The notes under the pieces are model-generated. The model was not told where the DNA came from, ran no database searches, and saw only the letters and a list, made by a program, of their open reading frames with translations. The position numbers and the translations under genes are program-made. Positions 41,213 through 50,808 of a DNA stretch of 64,000 nucleotides are shown here, piece by piece. The stretch covers positions 124,001-188,000 of the forward strand of contig JAPMXV010000029.1 of the NCBI GenBank assembly GCA_026936335.1, read 5' to 3'. Within the stretch, counting starts at the first letter, position 1; the number at the start of each line of letters is the position of its first letter. Source of the stretch: Mantamonas sphyraenae (lineage: Eukaryota; CRuMs; Mantamonadidae).

Positions 41213-43332
41213 ATGCAGAAGATTGCTATTGCTATCATCGTGATGCTTGCCATCAGCGCACTGGGCGAGGCCGGCTGGACTTCTGTATGTTGCTTTGTAT
41301 CCGCGTGCAGAGCAGCGCAAAACCGCCGTTTTCTGCTTTTTTCCTCTTCCGCCCTCTCTTTTTTGGGATCCACGCCGCTGACACCCTGCTTCCCTTGCCT
41401 CTCCACGTTGTTTCCCACAGGGTGAGAACAAGTTCTCCGGCAAGTCCGTCGACGAGCTCAAGTCCCTGATGGGCACCAAGATCCGCAAGGCCGGCGAGTC
41501 GTCGCTGCCGCGCAAGGAGTACAACGAAGACTACCTCTCCTCCATCCCCGAGGAGTTCGACGCCCGCAAGCAGTGGCCGTCGTGCATCCACCCGGTGCTC
41601 AACCAGGCTCAGTGCGGTTCGTGCTGGTATGTTGTTCCCCGTTCCACATTCCCTCACTTGCCCATCCCCACCTCCCCCCTCGACCACGCCGCTTCACCGC
41701 CTTGTGCTTTTGCGTGAACTCGCAAAACTCGCATGCGCGCCACTTTTCTTCCGCTTGCCCCCCCCCGCAACGGCTCTCTCGCTGACTCTTCCTTTTTAAT
41801 CCCGGACCCATGCCACCTCCAACAGGGCTTTCGGTGCCACCGAGGCTCTCTCTGACCGTCTGTGCATCGCCTCCAAGGGCGCCATCTCTGTGGTGCTGAG
41901 CCCGCAGGATCTGGTGTCGTGCGACAAGGGCAACATGGCCTGCAACGGCGGCTACCTCGACGAGGCCTGGAACTACATGAAGCGCGACGGTGTCGTGTCC
42001 ATGAAGTGCTTCCCCTACGCCTCGGGCAACGGCAACGTGCCCTCGTGCCCCGACCGCACCTGCCCGGGCCAGGGTCCCTACAAGAAGTACTACGCCGAGT
42101 CGGTGTACGACATCTCCCAGAGCGAGCACTCCATCCAGAAGGAGATCTACGACAACGGACCCATCGAGGCCGCCTTCTCCGTCTACCAGGACTTCATGAG
42201 CTACACCGGTGGCGTGTATGAGCACAAGAGCGGCTCTCTGCTCGGTGGCCATGCCATCAAGATCATCGGCTGGGGTGTTGAGAACGGCACCAAGTACTGG
42301 CTGGTCCAGAACTCCTGGGGCACCGACTGGGGTCTCAGCGGTCTGTTCAAGATCCGCCGTGGTGTCGACGAGTGCGGCATCGAGTCCAACTGCGTGGCTG
42401 GCAAGCCCAAGGTCAGCTCGTCTGCCAAGCCCCACACCCACTTTGAGGAGGAGAAGATCGTCAACGAGGAGGACATGATGGTCCTCGACGACGAGATCAT
42501 CGACGCCGTCAACAAGAACCGCAAGGCCAGCTGGAAGGCTGCCCGCAACGAGCGCTTCGAGGGCGTCTCGGTCCGTGAGGCCAAGAAGCTGCTCGGTGCC
42601 GTCGTGCCCGAGGAGGAGCTCTCCTACGCTCCCATTGTCAAGCTGCACTCTCAGGGTCTGCCCGAGAGCTTCGACGCCCGCACCAAGTGGCCGTCGTGCG
42701 TGCACCCCATCCGCAACCAGGAGCAGTGCGGTTCCTGCTGGGCCTTTGGCGCCTCGGAGGCTCTCTCTGACCGCTTCTGCGTCGCCAGCAACGGCACCGT
42801 CAACGTTGTCCTCAGCCCGCAGGATCTCGTCTCGTGCGACTCCACCAACTACGGCTGCCAGGGCGGTTACCTGCAGGCTGCCTGGCAGTACATGGCCAGC
42901 TCCGGCATCGTCGTCGACTCGTGCTACCCGTACACCAGCGGCAACGGCAACAGCGGAAGCTGCAAGCAGAGCTGCGTCGACGGCTCCACCTGGAAGCCCT
43001 ACAAGGCTGACGCCTCCACCATTGTCACCCTGACCGACGTCAACAGCATCGGTGAGGCCATCATGAGCGGCGGCCCCGTCGAGGCTTCGTTCTCCGTCTA
43101 CCAGGACTTTATGTCCTACAAGAGCGGCATCTACCGTCACACGACCGGCAGCCTGCTGGGTGGCCACGCCATCAAGATTGTCGGTTGGGGCCAGCAGAAC
43201 GGCCAGGACTACTGGATCGTCGCCAACTCTTGGGGCACCTCGTGGGGTCTCAACGGCTTCTTCTGGATTGCCAAGGGTGTCAACGAGTGTGGCATCGAGG
43301 GCAACGTCGTCGCCGGCCAGCCCCAGCTGTAA
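41213..43332 (+). CDS. Double cathepsin B-like cysteine protease precursor (two pro-mature units)
   Basis: Three exons (41213-41284, 41421-41626, 41826-43332) give 594 residues. Exon 1 is the signal peptide (MQKIAIAIIVMLAISALGEA). Unit 1 is a short propeptide (SVDELKSLMGTKIRK) and a papain-fold domain with QCGSCWAFGATEALSDR, GGHAIKIIGWG and QNSWGTDWG. A linker then holds a second C1 propeptide (NRKASWKAARNERFEG, AKKLLGAVV). Unit 2 has QCGSCWAFGASEALSDR, GGHAIKIVGWG and ANSWGTSWG. Cys, His and Asn are present in both, so both should be active. AFGA-EALSDR and GV-ECGIE are cathepsin B traits, but the His-His occluding loop needed for dipeptidyl carboxypeptidase action is absent, suggesting an endopeptidase. 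Likely lysosomal or digestive, cleaved into two enzymes. The second intron splits the active-site Trp codon. Confidence 0.93.
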
Positions 43333-43536
43333 ATGACCACTCTGTCGTCGTCATCAACACCACCCCTGTTGTGGGAGCTGATGTGTGCCGTTGCAACCCA
43401 ATGAAAGTGTGCGTCCTCCCACAACTCCCTCCCTCCCTCTCTCTCTGTCTCTTGTCATCACCATCACATCATCACTGTCGCTGGGCCCTGCCCATGCCAC
43501 CGAAATCCACCCTACAGTACAGTCCTGCCATCCCCA

Positions 43537-46500
43537 ATGCTCGATTCCGATCGCATCGAACGAGTCCTATGTGCTGTGGTGCTGGGAAAGACCACCGCCG
43601 TGGTGCAGCCAGACATGGACAGCCTACGCCAAGCAGCCGAGTCGTACGAGGGCGACGAGGCCGGACTGGCGGACTTGCTGCAAGACTCGGTCGCCCTTCT
43701 GCAGGTGCTCCTCGACGCACAATACGAACGCATCTGGGCCATCCGCAGTGTACGCCTCTTTATCCAGGCTGTGCGCAAGGAGGCCGACCTGGACACCATG
43801 CAGGCCAACAATGTGCCCAAAGAGGCGCGTGACAAAGGTGAGCGCCGCATTCTTCCGAGAAGCAGGGCTCCTCGAGCGAAGCAGGTTTCTCACACCACCG
43901 GACCCCATTAACCTCCCCCCCGCTCCCGTTGCAGAACTCTACCGTGCCCTTAGCACTGTGGTGGAGCAGTTTGCCGAAGAAAGCGAAAGCCTGGCGTCGT
44001 ATGCGGGCGAGCCGGAACAAGAGGCCAGCAAGCCGGAAGACGACGACAACGACTCCGAATCCGGCGACGCCGAGACTGGCGACGCATCCGATGCAGGCGG
44101 CGATGCCTTTGACCTCTTTGCAGACATGGACTCTGTGAGTTCAGCCCTGCAGGGTCTGGGTGAGCAATCCGAGGTGTTGGACGCCCATAGGCTGTTCCTG
44201 CACCTTGTGGGCGTCGCCTTTACCCAACTGTTTGCCCAAGCCAACTGGACGGCCGACACAGAGATCCCTGCGCACCCACTTGTGCACATGGAAGTGGATG
44301 TGTCGGACAACGGACACTGGGGCAAGCGCAACAGTGCCAAGGGAAAGGCCAAGGTGGAGGATGATCAGTCGTCCTCTTCCTCCTCATCTCCTCATCCTCG
44401 TCGTCCTCCTCTGAGGAATCCTTGCTGCCCGAACTGGGAGTGCTGGGCAACAATCCTGCGCATGCAGCCAAGCTGGAGAAGGAGGCACGGATGTATGCCG
44501 AGGTGAACAACACGGTGCTGGGGCTCCTCTCTGCCAATGGCGAGACAGTGTACCATCGCACTCGTCTGCCCCACTACTGTGCACTGGCCATGGGATTGGT
44601 GCTGGACGAGGCACTCAACGAGCAACTGAGCGCACGCAAGGACACAAGCATCAGTCAACGCTGGTGGAGCTGCCGTTTGCAAATGCTGAGGCAACACACC
44701 ATGGTCCACACAGCTGCAGACATCTACACTTCCGTCCGCGAGGGCTTTGAGACCCTGTTGGCCAGGTTGCAGGGTGGCGAGGCAGACCATGTGCAGTTTG
44801 TGGCGGGGGACGGCGATGATGGTGTGCAGGACACGGATCACACGGATGTGGCAAAGACCCTGCGCATCCGTGCGCACCTGGAGCTGGGCCATGCCTTTAA
44901 TTACTTTGAGGAACATCGGTTGGCCACGGCCCAGTTTGTGCAGGCCAAGCAGCTGTCGGGGCTCAAGGTGGAGATGACCGGTGCCTTGGGCAAGCGCACA
45001 AAGTTCCAGACATTCCTCACCTCCCAGATGGTGCTCAGTGCCGTGTCCGACACAGATAATACGCCCCAACACAGCGACAACAGCGACAAGGACAAGGACA
45101 AGGCGGCGGCTACTGGCACCGGCAATGGCGATGCACCCAAGGAGGTCGAGTTTGAGGAGGATTCGATCCTGTTGGAGCAGGTTGCGTTTGAGGAGGAGCA
45201 ACAGGTGGCGGATTTGCGAGTGGTGGACCTGAGCATCATCCTTGCGTTGTGTTTGGATGTCAAGAACAACAACCCCATGCACGGACTGACCACGGAGGAG
45301 ATGTTCCCGTACGTGACACGCGTGCAAGCCAACCCGAGCAAGAATTGGATGGTCAACACCATGGCCCTGCTGCTCAAAACCCGTCTGGAGGGCGAACGCA
45401 ACAAGACCATGACCCGTGCCGCCCTCCAGTTGCAGGTGCTTGTCGAACAGGTCCACGACGACGACACAAACCTGGCCGAACGCATGCGCTACCTGTACAC
45501 CGTGCCCCTGCCTGCCCTGTGGGAGCTGCAACGCGAGCTGGGCGAACGATTCCTCAAACTGGGTGTGGCTGCCTCGGCCCTGCAGATCTTTGAAGCCCAT
45601 GAAATGTGGGACGAGGTGGTGCGCTGCCTGGTCATCATTGGCAAGGAGGACCAAGCCATCGAGGTGTGCAAACGGGAACTGGCCAAGAACGAGAACGACG
45701 CCAACTTCTGGTGTCGTCTGGGCGAACTGGAGAACAGCGAGGCCCACTACCTGCGTGCCTGGCAAGTGTCCAATCAACGCTCCTCACGTGCCATGCGTGC
45801 TCTGGGGTTCATGTACATCAAGAAGCAGCAGTGGGCCGATGCCATTGCTGCCTTCAAGAACGCCCTGGCCATCAATCCCCTCTTCTTTGGCGTTTGGTTC
45901 TCCCTCGGCTGTGCCCTCCTCAACACTCAGGAGTGGGACGAGGCCGTCGTCTGCTTCCTTCGCGCTGTCCACTTGGATCCAGAGGATGGCGAGGCATGGG
46001 CCAACCTGGCCAGTGCGTACATCAAGGGCGGTCGTCGTGCAGAGTCCGTGCGTGCCCTGCGTGAAGCACTCAAGCAGAAACCCAACAGTTGGCGCATCTG
46101 GGAAAACTATCTCCTCGTCTGTCTCGACACAAAGGCCCTCAACGAGGCTGTCCATGCTGCCAAACAGCTGGTGCGACTCAAGGGCAAGCAGGCGGTCGAG
46201 CCTGCCATCTTGCGCATCCTCGTGGCACCCGTGCGAGCCCCCATCGACGGGGAGCAGGGAGAACGGGCCGTGGCCACATACAACACCCATGTCAAGGAGC
46301 TGCTGGCTGAAATGGGAGCCAAGGCACCCAACGATGCCGAGTTGTGGGAGGTGTTTGCCCTGTACTATGCTTACCTCAGTGACAAGCGCCGCCAGCTCGA
46401 ATGTCAACTCAAGCAATCACGAAGCACCCTCACACGTGGGTGGCACACGGACGAACAGCGTTGGCCTGCGGTGGCCAAGTGCACCATGGCCCTCATCGAC

Positions 46501-46734
46501 ACCTACATGGACATTGGCGACAAAGAGGCCTTTGAAGCAGCCACGGTCCATCTCAAGGGTGTGTTGGAAAAGGGGGAGGAGTACCACAGTGGCACCCCAG
46601 AGTACAAGGCCCTGGTCGACCTCCAGGGCGAATTGGCCGAACGGAGGAAACAGGGTGGCGAGGGCACAGCAGCAAGTGACGAAGCTGGCAGCAGCAGCAG
46701 CAGCAGTGGTGGCAGCAGTGGGAGCAATGCGTGA
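43537..46734 (+). CDS. TTC27: TTC27/Emw1-like tetratricopeptide repeat protein, with one frame offset
   Basis: Exon 1 is 43537-43837 and the remainder 43935-46734; the 97-bp intron (GTGAGC ... TTGCAG) joins EARDK to ELYRALSTVV. The middle has the family-specific block RTRLPHYCALAMGLVLDEAL and a DLSIILALCLDVKNNNPMHG-type segment. The C-terminal half is a TPR array: SRAMRALGFMYIKKQQWADA, FFGVWFSLGCALLNTQEWDE and EAWANLASAYIKGGRRAESV. This is the TTC27/Emw1 family, thought to act in maturation of specific proteins. In a Ser-coding TCC/TCT stretch at about 44370-44415 the reading frame shifts by one base: left frame ...VEDDQSSSSS, right frame ...SSSSEESLLPELGVLG. No usable intron fits, so this is either a base error in a repeat or a disrupted allele. 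The linker is not conserved. Confidence 0.85.
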
Positions 46735-46845
46735 GTGGGATGGATGAAATGGATGGACACAATGAGGATGGGATTCTCCTCACCTTCTCGCCCCCCACCC
46801 CCGATCCCACCCAGCAGAATCAACACACCTTGTCCCAAGAAAGCA

Positions 46846-48202
46846 ATGACCACAAACAACCGTGAATTGGTGTTTGTGACCGGTGGCAGTGGCCATGTTG
46901 GTGCCAACCTCGTGCGTGCCCTACTGGACGAGGGAAAGTACCGAGTGCGCTGCCTGGTGCGTGCAGGAAGCAACAACACCGCCCTGGATGGCCTCAAGAT
47001 CGATGTGGTTGAAGGTGACCTGCGTGACGTCGATTCCCTGGTGGATTGCATGCGTGACTGCTCCCTGTGCTTCCACGTCGCCGCCTTTGTCAGCACTCGC
47101 TTTGGCGACCGCGAAGAACTCTTTGCCGCAAACATTCTGGGCACACGCAACCTCATGCTTGCTTGTGCAGAGGTCGGTGTGCGTCGTGTGGTCTACACCT
47201 CTTCCTTTGGTGCTGTCGAGAATGCGTATCCACACGCCAGCACCGAAGAGAGCATTTTCAACCCCTATGCACGCACCACCGACTACGAAACCAGCAAGGG
47301 CTTTGCTGAGGGTGAGGTCTGTTCTCCTTCTCCTTCTCCTTCCCCCTCTCCCACCCTCTCCCTCCCTCTCTCTCTCACCTCTCTTTCTCCCCCCCTTCTC
47401 CCTTTCCTACTCCCCGTGTGTGTCTCGTGGAAGAACTGACACCAGCTGTGTGCAGGCTCTCCGTGTTGCCGCCCAGACAAACGTGGAACTGGTCATTGTC
47501 AACCCCAGTGGTGTGGTTGGTGGCCATGATTACAAACCCAGCATGGTTGGTATGTGCACCCCTCTCGTCACCCTTCAACCCCTTCGACAATGACCCACTC
47601 ACCATCCCTCCTCCCCAAACAACCCCACACAGGCAAGACCGTCATTGACTTTTGCACAGGCAACATGAAGGCATACGTGCCTGGAGGCTTTGACTTTGTG
47701 CCCGTCAAGGACGTCGTCCAGGGCCATCTGTACGTGTTCAGCCTCACCAATCTCCCTCCTCCACCCGACCCTTCCCTGCCCCCTCCCCACACTCACCCAC
47801 ACTCCACTCACCCACCCCACCTTCAGTCTGGCAATGGAACGAGGACGCAATGGCCATCGCTATCTGCTCACGGGCGAGTGGATCAGCCTGGAGACTTTCC
47901 TGGAGATTCTGGAGGAGGCATCCGGGGTGGCCAAACCCACCCTCAAGATCCCTGTGTGGCTCATCTCTCGTGTGGCCATTGTCAAGGATTGGTTTGAACG
48001 CACTCTGTTCCCCGACGCCATCCCTCGCTTCACAGAGGGCTCCATCTACCTCCTCAACTGTGGCAAGTACGGCGACAACACAAAGGCCCAACGTGAACTC
48101 GGCCTCAAACCGACCCCGATCCGCGATGCCATCCACGAACATGTCCAATGGTTTGTCCAAAACGGGGTCTTTACCGTCCCCAAGCTCAAGGCCAAGTTGT
48201 AG
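46846..48202 (+). CDS. Extended short-chain dehydrogenase/reductase (3-beta-HSD/DFR-like)
   Basis: Four exons (46846-47316, 47456-47549, 47633-47729, 47827-48202) give 345 residues. The Rossmann NAD(P) motif VTGGSGHVGANLVRALL sits at the N-terminus. Next come a D-L-R cofactor-adjacent strand (VVEGDLRDVDSL), HVAAFVST, the catalytic Tyr-x3-Lys as YETSK with an upstream Ser pair (VYTSSFGAVE), and VNPSGVVGG after the first intron. The introns (139, 83 and 97 bp) each restore frame. The first uses a GTCTGT donor, less standard than the others. Family members oxidise or reduce sterol, flavonoid or aldehyde substrates. The substrate here is unknown and no membrane segment is obvious. It starts 111 bp after the TTC27 stop on the same strand. 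Confidence 0.88.
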
Positions 48203-48262
48203 TTCCGCAGACGACGACAACAAAAACCCCACATCGCACCCATCATTCCCTGCACACACCCC

Positions 48263-48496
48263 ATGTCCACCCAAGACACCATCCCCACCACCACACCCTC
48301 CTATCTCACCACCCCTGTGGGCAAGAGTGGCTCACGTGGCCTCTACTGGCGTGCAGCCCCCGTTCGCGCCAACACACGCAACGGCCACTCGACACCCAAC
48401 CGCAAATCCACACGCACCTACATCAAACGTCGCACAAAGGTCCTCACTGGTGAGAGCAGTGAAGGAAACCGGTTCATCCCCAATGCCGATCTGTGA
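48263..48496 (+). CDS. Small basic hypothetical protein (77 aa)
   Basis: ATG at 48263 gives MSTQDTIPTTTPSYLTTPVG through RKSTRTYIKRRTKVLTGE to GNRFIPNADL. It is rich in Thr, Arg and Asn, with no known domain. It starts 60 bp after the SDR stop and converges with the next gene. It could be real, a 3'-UTR artefact, or the first exon of something else. The balanced amino-acid mix is the only argument for coding. Confidence 0.35.
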   Translation: MSTQDTIPTTTPSYLTTPVGKSGSRGLYWRAAPVRANTRNGHSTPNRKSTRTYIKRRTKVLTGESSEGNRFIPNADL

Positions 48497-48531
48497 TTGG
48501 ATGCCAAATGGAGTCGCTTCGCCCCGAAACT

Positions 48532-49261
48532 TCATTCCACTCTTGCGTCCCCCCTCCTCAACACACCAACCCCTCTTGACTCCTCATACCGACTCCACAC
48601 CTTCCTCCCTTCTCCCAACCCAATCCCGGCATCCATGGACCAGCCCAGGATCCCATCTGTGTTCAACTTTGGATCTCGCGGCAGCAGCTCCGCGTCTGCC
48701 ATCATCTCCTTTGGGCTGCTGCTGCTGTCCTCTGACGACGCCAACAGTTCCCAAGCCACAAAGCCCCATGCTCCAAGCACTGTAATCCCTCCTGCTATCC
48801 GTGAGCCCCGTGATTTGCTCCAAAAGCTCAATCCTGCCAGCATAGCCCCTGCGCCCACCCTGCATCCCCACACTCCTGGTCAGCATGTCCTACGTCTTCA
48901 TCCCATCATGTACATCCCTCTTCATCATTTGCTTCCCTCTCTCTCCCCCTCGTCTCCCCATGCGTCTCCACACACGTTCCCACAAATTTCCCTCCGTTCT
49001 CCCCACCCTGCAACTCACCCCACCCCCAGAATCCGTGCTCCCACTCCCACCTGCTGCATCCCTTGACCCACGCCCAACAGTCCCTCGTCCACTCGTGTCC
49101 GAATCTCTGCAACACAGCGTGTCAGCGCCACGCATCCGCCTCCTCCGTCATTCCGCACGATACACACTCTCCTGCATACCATCCAATGTATATTCCGTGT
49201 TCCCCCTCAACCCCTCCAAATTCTCCTTCAGCTTGGCCATATCCACGCCAAACCAGCTCAT
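48532..49261 (-). CDS. Three-exon small Gly-rich membrane protein
   Basis: Exons on the minus strand are 49261-49168, 49106-49019 and 48859-48532, giving 169 residues; both splices conserve frame (61-bp and 159-bp introns, GTGTGT...TTGCAG and GTGAGT...ATGCAG). The N-terminal amphipathic helix (MSWFGVDMAKLKENLEGLRG) runs into a second helix across the first junction (DGMQEK-IRTRVDEGLL). A Gly/Val-rich hydrophobic stretch follows (GVGARILGVGG-VGAGAMLAG), then a clear transmembrane segment (IAGGITVLGAWGFVAWELL) and an acidic then basic tail. It is unrecognised. The regular Gly spacing suggests packed membrane helices. The model is built from splice signals only, so a transcript is needed. Confidence 0.6.
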
Positions 49262-49325
49262 CGTTCGTCCTTGCTCTGCTTCCACCGACGCACACACACC
49301 ACACCCACACCCATCAAGCCACCAT

Positions 49326-50741
49326 TCACTTTCGCAGCTGCTCACAAAACTTCAACACGGCATCCACGCCCATCTGCAGCACACTCTTGGGCACCTGTTC
49401 CATGGGGTTCCCCTCAATATCAATCACCTCCAACCGTGGCAACTGCGCAACCTCCCCCGGCAGGATGCCCAGCTGGTTGTCTCCCAACAGCAACTCCCTT
49501 AGCTCGTACAGATCACCCACCTCCTTGGGGATGGCTGTCAGCAGATTCAGATGCAGATCCAACCGCCGCAACTGGTTCAGATTCCCAATCTGTCGTGGAA
49601 GCTGTACCAGTTGGTTGTTGCCCACATGCAACACCTCCAGGTTGCCCAGCTCTCCAATCCGTGGTGTCAACGACGTCAGCTGGTTCCCGTAGGCGTAGAT
49701 CTCTCGCAGTGACCGAGCGTGGCCCATGGACGCCGGCAATGCACTCAGTCGATTCAGCTGCACACTCACGTGTGTCACACTGTGCAACTCCTGCCAATTG
49801 CTGGGCAGTTGCGACAGCTCATTGCGTGACAAGTCCAGCACCTTCAGCGCCGCCAGCGACTCCAGCCCCGCCGGACACATCAGCAGGCCATTGTCCCCTG
49901 CATTCAACACCTCCAACTGCTGCAAACTCTCCACACTGGGCAGTTCACGCAGCTCGTTGCACTGCACCTGCAGAGCACACAGGCCTGTCAGTTCGCACAA
50001 CGCATCAGGCAGCGTGTGAAGCCGATTGTTGCTCACATCCAGATGTGTCAGTCCAGTCAGTTGGCCCAGCTCCTCTCCAATCTCCTCCAGGTCGTTGAAT
50101 GCCAAACTAAGTGTCTCCAGCATGCCCAGATGGGTAAACACCCCCGCGTCCCCTTCATCCCCGTCCCCCAGTTGCTCAATGCCGTTGTTGGACAGATTCA
50201 ACACACGCAGACTGCCCAACGTGTCACTGCACAGCAATGCGCTCACTTCCCTCATCCCATTCCCACTCAGGTCCAGCACACGCAGGCTCTGCAACCCCAG
50301 CAGCGCCCGAGGCACTTTCTCCAGCGCGTTTCCACGCATGTCCAACACCTCCAGAGCCTCCAAACCCATCAACCCCTTTGGCACAACTGCGATCTGGTTG
50401 TATGCCACAGCAAGCACACGAAGCGACACGCACTCTCCCAGTGTCGCCGGCAACGCAACCAGACCGTTGCGGCTCACGTCCAGCTCCTCCAGCTCCACCA
50501 GATTTCCAATCTCCTCCGGAATCTCCACCAGTTCGTTCTCCTGCACCATCAGCTTACGCAACGACGGCACACTGCCAATCTGATCCAGGCTCTGTAGCTG
50601 GTTCCCGTCCAGCCGCAGTTCTTGCAACTCCGTCGCCTGAAACACTCTCGCCGGCACACTCTTCAGCTGGCTCTCTGCCAGGTTCAGCTTCTGGCCAAAC
50701 GTTGAAAACTGTGTCACCTTCCGTGCCGCCCTGCCCCACAT
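49326..50741 (-). CDS. Leucine-rich repeat protein (SHOC2/PIRL type)
   Basis: 471 residues, single exon. About 18 tandem LRRs of 23 residues have the LxxLxLxxNxLxxLPxxIGxL form (LRKLMVQENELVEIPEEIGN, LEVLHVGNNQLVQLPRQIGN, LRRLDLHLNLLTAIPKEVGD). There are short caps at each end and no signal peptide, membrane segment or kinase domain. This is the Ras-group/SHOC2-like class, generally cytosolic scaffolds. The C-terminal cap (VLQMGVDAVLKFCEQLRK) is typical. Its ATG lies 67 bp downstream of the stop of GCN1 on the same strand. Confidence 0.88.
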   Translation of the reverse strand: MWGRAARKVTQFSTFGQKLNLAESQLKSVPARVFQATELQELRLDGNQLQSLDQIGSVPSLRKLMVQENELVEIPEEIGNLVELEELDVSRNGLVALPATLGECVSLRVLAVAYNQIAVVPKGLMGLEALEVLDMRGNALEKVPRALLGLQSLRVLDLSGNGMREVSALLCSDTLGSLRVLNLSNNGIEQLGDGDEGDAGVFTHLGMLETLSLAFNDLEEIGEELGQLTGLTHLDVSNNRLHTLPDALCELTGLCALQVQCNELRELPSVESLQQLEVLNAGDNGLLMCPAGLESLAALKVLDLSRNELSQLPSNWQELHSVTHVSVQLNRLSALPASMGHARSLREIYAYGNQLTSLTPRIGELGNLEVLHVGNNQLVQLPRQIGNLNQLRRLDLHLNLLTAIPKEVGDLYELRELLLGDNQLGILPGEVAQLPRLEVIDIEGNPMEQVPKSVLQMGVDAVLKFCEQLRK

Positions 50742-50808
50742 CTATCAAGACCACAACCGACACCCCTTTTGATTTGGCCACCACAGAGCTCAGCTTTCCA
50801 TTTTTGTC

